This document shows, piece after piece, positions 1 through 8,467 of a stretch of 38,968 nt of DNA (positions within the stretch are counted from its first letter, which is position 1; each line of letters opens with the position of its first letter). The stretch lies in contig JAHHUD010000006.1 of NCBI GenBank assembly GCA_020024185.1, forward strand, positions 1-38,968. Direction: 5' to 3'. The stretch comes from Oscillospiraceae bacterium. Lineage in GTDB: Bacteria > Bacillota > Clostridia > Oscillospirales > Ruminococcaceae. The notes below the pieces were generated by a model. That model was not told the origin of the DNA and ran no database searches. It saw only the letters and a list, made by a program, of their open reading frames with translations. The position numbers and the translations under genes are program-made.

Positions 1-806
1 ACTTCTGCACTATTAAGAAATTTATATCCTTCTTCTTCACACATTTGTGCAAGTGCATTATTAAACGCATCTATCTGTTGCATTGTTATATGTGGATAAT
101 TTCTTATACGGTCAACAGGAGGGATAGCATTTACAATTATATCTGAATAAGGATAAGCGTTATAAATAGCTTTTAAAGCTTTTTTATATTCTTTTATAAA
201 GCTATCCACTTTCCAGTTTGCATTATTGGTGCCACAAGAAATAATTATTCTTTTAGGTTGTATCATTTGTACGGCAGTAAGAATATCAACTGGTTCAGTT
301 GGAGTTGTAAATTTAACAATTTTTTCTTTGTCAGTAGCAATATTTTGAATTCCCATACCAACTGCACCTACAACATTTTCCCATGTTGTGCCTGTTGGTT
401 CATACATCAAAGAACGTACAACATTGGAGTCTCCAATAAATAATGTTTCATCTATGTATTTTTGTCCTGCATCTTCACCTTCTGGCAAAATTGTTTTAGA
501 ATATTTATCTTTATCAAAAGATGATGCATTTTTATCATAGTTATCATCTGCATTAGGGTCAATTTCTATTGTATTTGCATCAACTTGGCTTTCTGTGGAT
601 TCTGATGTTATCAAACTAGAAACACCCCATACAGCCAATCCTACAATTGATACAATCATAACAACACTACATACTAATATAGCTATATGTTTTTTGCTGC
701 CCAATTTTGCTTTTTTTATTACGGCTTTAATAATTTTAAGTATTTCATCAAAGTAATTATCAGATCTTTTTTTATGTCCATTTCTTACTGATTTTTTGTT
801 TTGCAA
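1..806 (-). CDS. SGNH/GDSL-type hydrolase, membrane anchored (3' end outside window)
   Basis: About 268 residues are visible; the stop lies beyond the left edge. The protein has a basic cytoplasmic stretch (residues 1-40), one membrane segment (about 41-61), an acidic linker, then an SGNH fold starting near residue 120. Block I is FIGDSN with the expected nucleophile S127, and block III is the CGTNN stretch at 191-195. The C-terminal D-x-x-H block is not in the window, so catalytic completeness cannot be judged. The start is TTG at 806: an AGAGG ribosome-binding site sits about 8 nt upstream and no better ATG is in frame. Family members are esterases or acyl-hydrolases, often acting on cell-envelope polysaccharides; an extracellular envelope role is inference. 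It lies downstream of the rplQ terminator in the same direction and is probably transcribed separately. Confidence 0.75.
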   Translation of the reverse strand, partial: MQNKKSVRNGHKKRSDNYFDEILKIIKAVIKKAKLGSKKHIAILVCSVVMIVSIVGLAVWGVSSLITSESTESQVDANTIEIDPNADDNYDKNASSFDKDKYSKTILPEGEDAGQKYIDETLFIGDSNVVRSLMYEPTGTTWENVVGAVGMGIQNIATDKEKIVKFTTPTEPVDILTAVQMIQPKRIIISCGTNNANWKVDSFIKEYKKALKAIYNAYPYSDIIVNAIPPVDRIRNYPHITMQQIDAFNNALAQMCEEEGYKFLNSAE

Positions 807-955
807 TATATTTACCTCTTTCTATTATTTTCTATTGTATAGATATAAAATAAATGTCTGCTTAAATAATATCAAATTATATTGTACTACATTTTTTTTA
901 AAAAAGCTATAAAAATATTGTTAACAAATATACATATTATAACATTTTTTGTAAT

Positions 956-993
956 AAAAAAGCCCTACAATCTATAAAAGACTGTAGGACTTA
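956..993 (-). terminator. Intrinsic terminator after rplQ
   Basis: On the minus strand a stem of about 13 pairs (AAGTCCTACAGTC with GATTGTAGGGCTT, including G-U pairs) with a 7-nt loop is followed by TTTTTT. It lies just past the rplQ stop and marks the end of the S10-spc-alpha transcript. Confidence 0.88.
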
Positions 994-1006
994 TTCTTAA
1001 TTAGCA

Positions 1007-1348
1007 TTAAACCAATTCAATGATTGCCATCTCTGCAGCGTCACCACGACGTGCGCCGATTTTGATGATTCTTGTGTAACCACCGTTACGGCCTTCGTAG
1101 CTTGGTGCGATTTCGTCAAAAACTTTTTTAGCAACAGCTTCTTTTGTTACGTAGCTGTACACTTGTCTTTTTGAGTGCAAAGTATTATCTTTGCCGAGAG
1201 TAATCATTTTTTCAGCCATTGCGCGAACTTCTTTAGCTCTTGTTACTGTGGTTTCAATTTTGCCATTTTCAAGCAAATATGTTACCATAGCACGCATCAT
1301 AGCTCTGCGATGGTCTGTTGATCTGCCGAGTTTTCTTGTACCTGGCAT
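1007..1348 (-). CDS. rplQ: 50S ribosomal protein L17
   Basis: 113 residues beginning MPGTRKLGR, the classic L17 start, followed by the RRAMMRAMVTYLLENGKIETT core. L17 sits at the base of the large subunit near the exit tunnel. A GTG three codons upstream is also in frame, but AAAGGAG overlaps that GTG and is well spaced from the ATG at 1348, so the ATG is chosen. It is the last gene of the alpha operon, directly downstream of rpoA and followed by a strong terminator. Length is normal for the family. The ECF-transporter and truA genes that often follow rplQ in Firmicutes are not here. Confidence 0.96.
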   Translation of the reverse strand: MPGTRKLGRSTDHRRAMMRAMVTYLLENGKIETTVTRAKEVRAMAEKMITLGKDNTLHSKRQVYSYVTKEAVAKKVFDEIAPSYEGRNGGYTRIIKIGARRGDAAEMAIIELV

Positions 1349-1384
1349 TTGAGTCACTCCTTTACTATGTGTGTAGACTATATA

Positions 1385-2335
1385 TTAGTCTTCGTCTTTT
1401 GGAAACTTATAGCCCAGAGAAGCAAGCTTTTGCATAACTTCTTCAAAGCTCTTTCTACCGAGGTTTCTAACTTTCATCATTTCACCTTCGGTTTTATTTA
1501 CGAGGTCTTCAACTGTATGAATACCTGCTCTCTTTAAGCAGTTGAAAGAACGAACAGACAAATCAAGGTCTTCAATTGTCATTTCAAGTGTTTTAACTTG
1601 AGATGTTTCGTCTTTTTCAACCATCTTAGGCAGAGCTACATCATCAGACAAGCCTACAAATAGATTCAAATGTTCTATAAGTATTCTTGCTCCAATGCTC
1701 ATAGCTTCATTAGCATTGATAACACCGTTTGTCCAAACTTCTAATGTGAGCTTGTCATAGTCTGTTATCTGTCCAACACGAGTATTTTCTACCGAGTAGT
1801 TAACCTTCAAAACAGGTGTATAAATACTGTCTACTGGCAACACACCCAAAGTAACGAATTCCTGTGTTTTTTTGCTTTTATCAACCGGAACATATCCACG
1901 GCCTCTGTCAAATGTGAGCTCCATCACAAGTTTTGCGCCTTCGCTTAAAGTTGCGATGTGCCAATCTGGATTTAAGATTTCAATATCACTATCTGTTTCA
2001 ATTGAACCAGCAGTAACTTCGCAAGGACCAACAGCGTTAATACGAACTGTTTTTGCTTCATCACAGAAAAGTTTAGCTGTAATACCTTTAACATTCAAAA
2101 CGATTTCTGTAACATCTTCTTTTACACCATTAACAAATGTAAATTCGTGTACCACACCATCAATTTTGATATTTGTAACAGCTACACCTGGCAAAGATGA
2201 GAGAAGAATTCTTCTTAAAGAGTTGCCAAGTGTTGTGCCAAATCCTCTTTCAAGAGGCTCAACAACAAACTTTCCGTATTGACCATCTTCTGACAAAACG
2301 GCTGTTTCTATTCTTGGTTTTTCGATTTCTATCAT
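1385..2335 (-). CDS. rpoA: DNA-directed RNA polymerase subunit alpha
   Basis: 316 residues, a normal length. The N-terminal dimerisation domain carries the conserved GFGTTLGNSLRRILLSSLPG segment (about residues 32-51). The C-terminal domain has the LDLSVRSFNCLKRAGIHTVEDL helix-hairpin-helix motif and the NLGRKSFEEV segment, which contact UP elements and activators. It assembles the polymerase core. It lies between rpsD and rplQ as in most bacteria, so ribosome and polymerase supply share one transcript. No unusual residues were noticed. Confidence 0.98.
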   Translation of the reverse strand: MIEIEKPRIETAVLSEDGQYGKFVVEPLERGFGTTLGNSLRRILLSSLPGVAVTNIKIDGVVHEFTFVNGVKEDVTEIVLNVKGITAKLFCDEAKTVRINAVGPCEVTAGSIETDSDIEILNPDWHIATLSEGAKLVMELTFDRGRGYVPVDKSKKTQEFVTLGVLPVDSIYTPVLKVNYSVENTRVGQITDYDKLTLEVWTNGVINANEAMSIGARILIEHLNLFVGLSDDVALPKMVEKDETSQVKTLEMTIEDLDLSVRSFNCLKRAGIHTVEDLVNKTEGEMMKVRNLGRKSFEEVMQKLASLGYKFPKDED

Positions 2336-2400
2336 TTGTAAACCCTCCTATGATACAACTAAGGCTGCTTCTTAATTTGCATTCCCGATGCCGGAGTGGG

Positions 2401-3021
2401 TTATTTTGAGTAAAGTTCAACGATAAGCTGTTCTTCAACGTCGAGTTCGATTTCGCTTCTTTCTGGAAGACGGTTTACAACAACTTTAAGTGCGTCTTTA
2501 TCAAATGACATCCACATTGGTACTGGACGGCTTGCGTTTTTCTCAACGTTTTCTTTAATTTTTTCACATGCAGAACCACGAACTTCGATAACATCACCTG
2601 GTTTTACAAGGAAAGAAGGGATGTTAACTGTTTGGCCGTTAACTGTGAAGTGACGGTGCAAAACAAGTTGTCTAGCTTGACGACGGCTCATACCGAAACC
2701 AGCTGTGTAAACAACATTGTCAAGTCTGCTTTCAAGGATCTTAAGCAGATTTTCACCAGCAATACCCTGTTTCTTTTCAGCCATTTCAAAGTATTTTGCA
2801 AATTGGCTTTCGAGTACGCCATAGTATCTTTTTGCTTTCTGTTTTGCTCTTAACTGAATGCCATATTCAGAAGATTTTTTGCGAGCCTGACCATGTTGAC
2901 CTGGAGCAAAATTTCTTCTTGCAAGTGCACATTTATCAGAGTAGCATCTTTCGCCTTTCAAGAAAAGTTTTTGACCTTCTCTACGGCATTGACGACAAAC
3001 TGCGCCTGTATATCTTGCCAT
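2401..3021 (-). CDS. rpsD: 30S ribosomal protein S4
   Basis: 206 residues. Cys residues at 9, 12, 26 and 31 give the zinc-binding type of S4 common in Clostridia. The S4 RNA-binding domain follows at about 95-160 (SRLDNVVYTAGFGMSRRQARQ). S4 is a primary 16S binder and, in many bacteria, a translational regulator of its operon. It lies between rpsK and rpoA as part of the alpha operon. A 65-nt gap to rpoA is larger than most gaps here but shows no strong hairpin. Confidence 0.97.
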   Translation of the reverse strand: MARYTGAVCRQCRREGQKLFLKGERCYSDKCALARRNFAPGQHGQARKKSSEYGIQLRAKQKAKRYYGVLESQFAKYFEMAEKKQGIAGENLLKILESRLDNVVYTAGFGMSRRQARQLVLHRHFTVNGQTVNIPSFLVKPGDVIEVRGSACEKIKENVEKNASRPVPMWMSFDKDALKVVVNRLPERSEIELDVEEQLIVELYSK

Positions 3022-3036
3022 TGTAATTCCTCCTTA

Positions 3037-3429
3037 TTAGATGCGTCTTCTTTTTGGTGGACGACAACCGTTGTGTGGTATAGGGGTAACGTCCTTGATC
3101 ATATTTACCTCTAAGCCTGCTGCCTGAAGTGCTCTGATAGCTGCTTCACGACCTTGACCAGGACCTTTTACGTAAACTTCAACGGTTTTAAGGCCGTGTT
3201 CCATAGCTGCTTTTGCAGCTGTTTCTGCTGCCATTTGTGCAGCATATGGTGTTGCCTGTCTGGAACCTCTGAAACCGAGGCCGCCGGCACTTGCCCAAGA
3301 AATTGCGTTGCCCTGAATATCAGTAATTGTAACAATTGTATTGTTAAATGTAGACTGAATATGAGCAGCACCACGTTCAATGTTCTTACGCTGTACTCTT
3401 TTACGAGTAACTGTCTTTTTAACTGCCAT
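3037..3429 (-). CDS. rpsK: 30S ribosomal protein S11
   Basis: 130 residues with the S11 signature: HIQSTFNNTIVTITD near the start, SAGGLGFRGSRQATPYAAQ in the middle and the basic C-terminus NGCRPPKRRRI. S11 lines the platform of the small subunit near the E site. The start ATG has AAGGAGG upstream. It sits 15 nt upstream of rpsD and 18 nt downstream of rpsM, the standard alpha-operon arrangement. Confidence 0.98.
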   Translation of the reverse strand: MAVKKTVTRKRVQRKNIERGAAHIQSTFNNTIVTITDIQGNAISWASAGGLGFRGSRQATPYAAQMAAETAAKAAMEHGLKTVEVYVKGPGQGREAAIRALQAAGLEVNMIKDVTPIPHNGCRPPKRRRI

Positions 3430-3447
3430 TTCGCAATGCCTCCTTAA

Positions 3448-3819
3448 TTATTTCTTCTTGTTAGCTACAGTTCTCTTTGGACCTTTGCGTGTTCTTGCAT
3501 TAGTCTTTGATCTCTGACCACGAACTGGTAAGCCTTTACGATGTCTTACACCACGGTAGCAGCCGATTTCGATAAGTCTCTTGATGTCAAGAGCTGTTTG
3601 TCTGCGAAGGTCGCCTTCTACTGTGAGTTGTTTTGCTTCGATTTGATCTCTGATTGCCTGTACTTCGTCATCTGTAAGGTCTTTTACTCTTGTGTCTGGA
3701 TTAACGCCAGCTGCTGCGAGAAGCTTCTGGGATGTAGCAAGACCAATACCATAGATGTAGGTAAGGCCGATTTCTACTCGTTTTTCTCTTGGTAAGTCAA
3801 CACCTGATATACGAGCCAT
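3448..3819 (-). CDS. rpsM: 30S ribosomal protein S13
   Basis: 123 residues starting MARISGVDLPREKRVEIGLTY, with the helix-two-turn-helix region and the RHRKGLPVRGQRSKTNARTRKG basic tail that contacts the P-site tRNA. S13 forms an inter-subunit bridge with the 50S subunit. It follows rpmJ with a clear GGAGG site. Length and motifs are normal. Confidence 0.98.
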   Translation of the reverse strand: MARISGVDLPREKRVEIGLTYIYGIGLATSQKLLAAAGVNPDTRVKDLTDDEVQAIRDQIEAKQLTVEGDLRRQTALDIKRLIEIGCYRGVRHRKGLPVRGQRSKTNARTRKGPKRTVANKKK

Positions 3820-3850
3820 AACAGTACCTCCTGGTTATATAATTGTCAAA

Positions 3851-3964
3851 TTAACCTTGACGTTGTTTGTGTTTTGGATTTACGCAAATTACCATAACAC
3901 GACCTTTGCGTTTGATAACTTTGCATTTTTCGCACATTGGTTTTACGGAAGGTTTTACCTTCAT
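3851..3964 (-). CDS. rpmJ: 50S ribosomal protein L36 (zinc-binding form)
   Basis: A 37-residue gene beginning MKVKPSVKPMCEKCK. C11, C14, C27 and H32 form the zinc ribbon of the C+ type L36, rather than the zinc-free paralogue. The start has AAGGAGG 8 nt upstream. It lies between infA and rpsM, its usual position. L36 binds 23S rRNA late in large-subunit assembly. Confidence 0.97.
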   Translation of the reverse strand: MKVKPSVKPMCEKCKVIKRKGRVMVICVNPKHKQRQG

Positions 3965-3989
3965 AATTGTAACCTCCTTAAAAATATGC

Positions 3990-4208
3990 CTATTTAGAAC
4001 GCCAAGTGATGCGTCCTTTGGTTAAATCGTAAGGTGACATTTCCAATGTTACCTTATCGCCTGGTAATATACGAATGAAATTCATTCTGAGTTTTCCTGA
4101 GATGTGAGCAAGCAAACGGTGACCATTTGCAAGTTCTACGAGAAACATAGCATTAGGCATTGCCTCTACTACTGTACCTTCAACTTCGATTACGTCGTCT
4201 TTAGCCAT
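3990..4208 (-). CDS. infA: Translation initiation factor IF-1
   Basis: 72 residues, the usual size, a single S1-like OB fold: VEGTVVEAMPNAMFLVELANGH through ILPGDKVTLEMSPYDLTKGRI. IF-1 binds the A site and helps IF-2 and IF-3 during initiation. The GGAGG for this gene lies inside the last codons (Val-Glu-Glu) of the upstream KOW gene and only one base separates that stop from the infA ATG, so the two are probably translationally coupled. Confidence 0.97.
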   Translation of the reverse strand: MAKDDVIEVEGTVVEAMPNAMFLVELANGHRLLAHISGKLRMNFIRILPGDKVTLEMSPYDLTKGRITWRSK

Positions 4209-4209
4209 T

Positions 4210-4458
4210 TTATTCCTCCACTATATTAAGACTTTTTAAAGCCTTATTTATATGTTTATTTACTTGCAGAGTTTCTGTTTGCAACTTATACTGAGTAATT
4301 TTGAGATGTTTTAAATTTTTTTGTTTTGGTTTTTCAAGCTTATGCTCTTTACCATCGCAAATTAAAACTGATTTCTCATCTATGCCTACAACACAGAAAT
4401 ACTTTTCTTTGTCTCTGCCTTTAAGAGATTTAACTACTATTCCTATTTCTAAGCCCAT
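4210..4458 (-). CDS. KOW-domain RNA-binding protein (L14e-like)
   Basis: 82 residues. The N-terminal half (MGLEIGIVVKSLKGRDKEKYFCVVGID) reads as a KOW motif of the type found in archaeal/eukaryotic L14e and L27e; the C-terminal half is lysine-rich. Small KOW proteins at this position between map and infA are familiar in Clostridia and are usually annotated as RNA-binding proteins of unknown role. Location in the ribosomal operon and coupling to infA suggest a role in ribosome assembly or translation, which is inference. The AGAGG site supports the ATG at 4458. Confidence 0.82.
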   Translation of the reverse strand: MGLEIGIVVKSLKGRDKEKYFCVVGIDEKSVLICDGKEHKLEKPKQKNLKHLKITQYKLQTETLQVNKHINKALKSLNIVEE

Positions 4459-4470
4459 AGTTGCCTCTCA

Positions 4471-5220
4471 TTAAACGGTGGTTAATATAACCGGACCATC
4501 TTGAGTGATTGCAATTGTATTCTCAAAATGAGCAGAAAGCAATCCATCTTTGGTCTTTACTGTCCAACCGTCAGGCAGGACTTTAACGGAACATGTTCCT
4601 TCGTTTATCATTGGCTCGATAGCAATTGTCATTCCCGGCATAAGTCTTGGACCTCTGCCTTTAGCACCATAATTTGGAACTTCTGGGTCTTCATGCAAAT
4701 CTTTACCAATTCCGTGACCTATAAATTCACGTACTACAGAAAATCCGTTTTGTTCTGCGTGGGTTTGCACTGCATTGCCTATGTCACCAATCCTGTTTCC
4801 AGGTCTTGCAGCCGCTATACCGAGTGATAAACACTCTTTTGTAACTCTAAGCAATTTTTCAGCTGATGGCGAAACTTGCCCTACTGCATAAGTATAAGCA
4901 TTATCACCATGATAGCCGTCAATAAATGCACCCACATCTATACTAACAATATCACCGCTTCTGATTATTTTTTTCTTACTTGGGATACCATGTATAACTT
5001 CATCATTCAATGATATACAAGCACTTCCCTTAAAGCCACCATAATTCAGAAATGATGGTTTTGCACCATGTGCGATGATATAGTCGTATATAAGTTTATC
5101 TAGCTCATAAGTTGACATACCTGCGTTAAGCTGTTCCCCTGCATATTGCAGAACCTGAGCAGATAGCTTGCAGGCTTTTGACATTTTCTCGATGTCATCG
5201 GGACTTTTAACAATAATCAC
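4471..5220 (-). CDS. map: Methionine aminopeptidase, type I
   Basis: 249 residues. All five metal ligands of the pita-bread fold can be placed: D95, D106, H169, E202 and E233, plus the substrate-side H77. The enzyme removes the initiator Met from nascent proteins. There is no N-terminal extension, as in the E. coli-like class. The start is GTG at 5220, four bases past the adk stop, with AGGGG inside the adk 3' end as the ribosome-binding site, so translation is likely coupled to adk. Pairing with adk after secY is the normal order. Confidence 0.97.
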   Translation of the reverse strand: MIIVKSPDDIEKMSKACKLSAQVLQYAGEQLNAGMSTYELDKLIYDYIIAHGAKPSFLNYGGFKGSACISLNDEVIHGIPSKKKIIRSGDIVSIDVGAFIDGYHGDNAYTYAVGQVSPSAEKLLRVTKECLSLGIAAARPGNRIGDIGNAVQTHAEQNGFSVVREFIGHGIGKDLHEDPEVPNYGAKGRGPRLMPGMTIAIEPMINEGTCSVKVLPDGWTVKTKDGLLSAHFENTIAITQDGPVILTTV

Positions 5221-5224
5221 AGTA

Positions 5225-5854
5225 TTATACCCCTAAAGCTTTAAGAACTAACTGAGTTGTTTCGTCAACAGTACCTTCGCCACCGATTTCAACCAAAATA
5301 CCTTTTTCTCTATAGAAATCTTTAAGAGGTTCTGTAAGTTCATGGTATGTTGTTAAACGGTCAAGAACTGTTTGTGGTTCATCATCTTTACGTATTGTAA
5401 GAGCACCGCCACATTTGTCGCAAACACCTTCAGTTGCACTTGGTTTATATTTTATATGATATGAAGCACCGCAAGCACAAACACGTCTGCCACTTACTCT
5501 TTCGATGATTGTTTCATCTTTAACTTCAATATCAAGAGCCATATCAATTTTGATACCCATTTCATCAATTGCTTTTGCTTGTGCAATTGTTCTTGGAACA
5601 CCATCAAGGATAAAGCCATTTTTGCAGTCATCTTCACTAAGTCTTTCTTTTACAATACCTATGATAACCTCGTCTGGTACCAAAGCGCCAGCTTCAATAA
5701 AGCTTTTAGCTTTAAGTCCCATTTCTGTGCCGTCTTTCATAGCTTGACGAAGGATAGCACCTGTGGAGATTGTTGGTATAGAAAGTTTTTCGCAAATAAT
5801 TTCTGCCTGTGTGCCTTTGCCTGCACCAGGAGCACCTAATAATATAATATTCAT
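5225..5854 (-). CDS. adk: Adenylate kinase
   Basis: 209 residues. P-loop GAPGAGKGT at 7-15, NMP-binding region following, and a long LID domain (about 122-160) with four cysteines at 126, 128, 145 and 148. It interconverts ATP plus AMP and two ADP. Two small oddities: the first half of the zinc knuckle reads C-A-C rather than the usual C-x-x-C (one residue shorter), and the usual G-F-P-R-T motif reads GVPRT at 85-89. The rest of the protein is intact and should be active. It lies between secY and map. Confidence 0.97.
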   Translation of the reverse strand: MNIILLGAPGAGKGTQAEIICEKLSIPTISTGAILRQAMKDGTEMGLKAKSFIEAGALVPDEVIIGIVKERLSEDDCKNGFILDGVPRTIAQAKAIDEMGIKIDMALDIEVKDETIIERVSGRRVCACGASYHIKYKPSATEGVCDKCGGALTIRKDDEPQTVLDRLTTYHELTEPLKDFYREKGILVEIGGEGTVDETTQLVLKALGV

Positions 5855-5868
5855 ATTATTTTCTCCTA

Positions 5869-7167
5869 TTATTTAAGGAAGCCCTTATGATGACGCATAA
5901 CCATCTGAGATTCAAGCTGTTGAGCTGTATCAAGTGCAACACCAACAACAATCAAAAGTGATGTACCGCCCATCTGAATACCTGTGTTTGTAACATTACC
6001 AACAAGAATTGGCAAAATTGCAACAACACCAAGGAAAAGAGCACCTATAAATGTGATTTTGCTCAAAACTCTTGTAATAAAGTCTTGTGTGTTTTTACCT
6101 GGACGGAAGCCAGGAATTACACCATTATTTTTACGCAAGTTATTTGCAATTTCAACTGGATTATATTGGATTGATACATAGAAATAGTTAAATACTATTA
6201 TCAACAACAAGTATACAACTGCATACAAGAAACTGTTGTAGTTAAATACACTAAGGAAGCTAATCCAAAATTGACTTTTAACTTCCATAAAGCTGCTGAT
6301 TGTACCTGGGATGGAAACAAGAGCACTTGCAAAGATAATTGGCATAACACCGGACATATTAACTTTAATTGGCAAGTGTGTGTTTTGACCACCCATCATC
6401 TTGTTACCAACAACTCTTTTTGCGTACTGAACAGGAATTCTTCTTTCACCTTTGGAAAGAATAACTGCAAATGCAATAACTGCACAGCCAAACAAAATAA
6501 AGAGTGGAACAAGAATAAAGTTTTGTGTTTTTTGGCTTTGAATTGCATCTTTAATCATGTTAACAAATATTGTCACCATGCCTGAAGCACCTGATATGAT
6601 ACCAGCGAAAATCAACATTGAAATACCGTTACCGATACCTTTTTTGTCAACTTGTTCACCAAGCCACATAAGAAACATTGTGCCTGCAAGGAATGAAACA
6701 ATGATTACGATTGCACTAAACCAGCCAGCAAGACCTTCTGTATAAAGAAGAGCGCCTTGTCTACGAAGCAAGAAGTAATAAGCAATTGACAATGCTGCAC
6801 CAAAAGCTGTTGCAACATATCTTGTTATCTTGCCAATTTTTCTTCTTCCTTCTTCACCCTCTTTTGAGAGTTGTTCCAAATATGGAATAGCAACTGTCAA
6901 AAGAGTGATAATAATTGATGAGTTGATGTAAGGGGTTACGCCAAGTGCAAATATTGTTGCATTTGCGAATGCACCACCAGTAAGCATGTTAAGGAAACCA
7001 AGCATGTTTCCGTCACCTGCAGAGAGCATACTCTGCATTGCTTCTGGATTAACAAAAGGAACTGCAATTTTACATCCCAAACGGAATATAACAATGACCA
7101 TAAAAGTATACATCATTTTTTTGCGAAGATCCTCAATTTTCCATGCATTTTTAAAAGTCTGTAACAC
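5869..7167 (-). CDS. secY: Protein translocase subunit SecY
   Basis: 432 residues with about ten membrane segments, the central pore of the Sec translocon. Recognisable pieces are the N-terminal amphipathic stretch, the TPYINSSIIITLL plug region (about 77-89), KGIGNGISMLIFAGI (about 176-190) and RPGKNTQDFITRVLSKITF near residue 354. The start is GTG, two bases after the rplO stop, with GAGG in the rplO 3' end, so the two are coupled. The position between rplO and adk is canonical. Confidence 0.97.
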   Translation of the reverse strand: MLQTFKNAWKIEDLRKKMMYTFMVIVIFRLGCKIAVPFVNPEAMQSMLSAGDGNMLGFLNMLTGGAFANATIFALGVTPYINSSIIITLLTVAIPYLEQLSKEGEEGRRKIGKITRYVATAFGAALSIAYYFLLRRQGALLYTEGLAGWFSAIVIIVSFLAGTMFLMWLGEQVDKKGIGNGISMLIFAGIISGASGMVTIFVNMIKDAIQSQKTQNFILVPLFILFGCAVIAFAVILSKGERRIPVQYAKRVVGNKMMGGQNTHLPIKVNMSGVMPIIFASALVSIPGTISSFMEVKSQFWISFLSVFNYNSFLYAVVYLLLIIVFNYFYVSIQYNPVEIANNLRKNNGVIPGFRPGKNTQDFITRVLSKITFIGALFLGVVAILPILVGNVTNTGIQMGGTSLLIVVGVALDTAQQLESQMVMRHHKGFLK

Positions 7168-7169
7168 TC

Positions 7170-7610
7170 TTATTTCACCTCAGCTTTCCCACCTGCTGCT
7201 TCGATTTTTTCTTTAGCAGTTGCAGTAAAAGCTTTGAGCTGAACAGTTAAAGGTTTTGTCAATTCACCATTGCCAAGAACTTTGATACCGTCGTTTGTCT
7301 TTTTAACAAGACCTGCAGCTACAACTGCTGCCTCGTCAACTACTGCATTTGCTTCAAATTTATTTTCTAAATCACTGATTTTGATTGTAGAATAAACTGT
7401 TGCAAAAATGTTGTTAAATCCAACTTTTGGAAGTCTTCTTTGAAGTGGTAATTGACCACCTTCAAAACCTGGTCTTGTAGCACCAGAACGTGCTTTTTGA
7501 CCTTTGTGACCGTAACCAGCTGTTTTACCGTTACCGCTGCCGTGGCCACGACCTTTTCTTTTAGCAGCTTTTGTAGAACCCTGTGCAGGTTTTAATTCAT
7601 GAAGCATCAT
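7170..7610 (-). CDS. rplO: 50S ribosomal protein L15
   Basis: 146 residues. The glycine-rich basic N-terminal extension (KRKGRGHGSGNGKTAGYGHKGQ) and GFEGGQLPLQRRLPKVGF are L15 signatures. L15 is a late large-subunit assembly protein. Two ATG codons in tandem open the frame; the first is 10 nt past GGGAGG and is used here. It lies between rpmD and secY as usual. Confidence 0.97.
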   Translation of the reverse strand: MMLHELKPAQGSTKAAKRKGRGHGSGNGKTAGYGHKGQKARSGATRPGFEGGQLPLQRRLPKVGFNNIFATVYSTIKISDLENKFEANAVVDEAAVVAAGLVKKTNDGIKVLGNGELTKPLTVQLKAFTATAKEKIEAAGGKAEVK

Positions 7611-7631
7611 AATTTGTGCACCTCCCTGTTA

Positions 7632-7952
7632 TTACTTAGTAACCTCTACGAGGTGTGAGATTTTAGCAATCTTGCCCATTGTAGCAGCATTTTCTGGATG
7701 TACTTTTACATCGCCAATTTTCTTGAGACCAAGAGCTGCTGCACAATCTTTTTGATTTTGAAGGCAACCAACAAGGCTCTTTTTCAATGTAATTGTAACT
7801 GTTGTTGTTTTTGCTGCTTTTTTAGCAGGTGCTTTTTTTGTTGTAGCTTTTTTAGCAGTTGTACCATCTGCTTTTTTAGCTGTTACTTTTCTTGTTTTCT
7901 TAGCAGGAGCTTCTTCAACTGCCAATTCGTCTTTCATGATTTCTTCAGCCAT
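7632..7952 (-). CDS. rpmD: 50S ribosomal protein L30 with Lys/Ala-rich N-terminal extension
   Basis: 106 residues, where bacterial L30 is usually about 60. The core begins near residue 50 (TVTITLKKSLVGC) and ends KISHLVEVTK, a clear L30. Ahead of it are an acidic stretch (1-15) and a tail built from repeated A-K-K-A and T-K-K-A units (16-49), resembling histone H1-like tails. TAGGAGG sits just upstream of the first ATG, and the internal ATG at residue 6 lacks a site of its own, so the tail is probably translated. Its role is unknown; rRNA contact is inference. It lies between rpsE and rplO, where rpmD belongs. Confidence 0.93.
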   Translation of the reverse strand: MAEEIMKDELAVEEAPAKKTRKVTAKKADGTTAKKATTKKAPAKKAAKTTTVTITLKKSLVGCLQNQKDCAAALGLKKIGDVKVHPENAATMGKIAKISHLVEVTK

Positions 7953-7969
7953 TTTAAAGTACCTCCTAA

Positions 7970-8458
7970 TTATTTAACTTCTACGCCACGAAGTTTTGCA
8001 ACTTCTTCAGCTGTTCTGATTGATGAGAGACCTGCAACTGTTGCAGCAACAACGTTGCTTGGTGTTCTGGAACGCAAAGATTTTGTACGGATATCTTTGA
8101 TACCAGCTGCTTCCAATACAGCACGAACAGCACCACCAGCGATAACACCAGTACCAGGTGCAGCTGGACGCATAAGGATTCTTGCTGCGCCGAAAGCACC
8201 AACTGTTTCGTGAGGAATTGTTGTACCTTTCATAGATACTCTCACAAGATTTTTCTTAGCATCTTCAACACCTTTGCGAATTGCTTCTGGCACTTCAGCT
8301 GCTTTACCTATACCGTAACCTACAATACCGTCACCGTTACCCACTACGATAAGAGCGGAGAACTTCATAACACGGCCACCTTTTACAGTTTTAGATACGC
8401 GATTAATTGAAACAACCTTTTCTTGAAGGTCTAATACGCTTGCGTCAATTCTTTCCAT
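7970..8458 (-). CDS. rpsE: 30S ribosomal protein S5
   Basis: 162 residues. The N-terminal double-stranded RNA-binding domain (KVVSINRVSKTVKGGRVMKFSALIVVG) and the C-terminal domain with GTTIPHETVGAFGAARI and APGTGVIAGG are typical. S5 affects decoding accuracy and mRNA helicase activity at the entry channel. It lies between rplR and rpmD. Length is normal. Confidence 0.98.
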   Translation of the reverse strand: MERIDASVLDLQEKVVSINRVSKTVKGGRVMKFSALIVVGNGDGIVGYGIGKAAEVPEAIRKGVEDAKKNLVRVSMKGTTIPHETVGAFGAARILMRPAAPGTGVIAGGAVRAVLEAAGIKDIRTKSLRSRTPSNVVAATVAGLSSIRTAEEVAKLRGVEVK

Positions 8459-8467
8459 TGTAACCTC

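Noticed and set aside
258..443. 61-residue plus-strand frame near the left end
   Set aside because: Antisense of the SGNH hydrolase gene, which has clear motifs on the minus strand.
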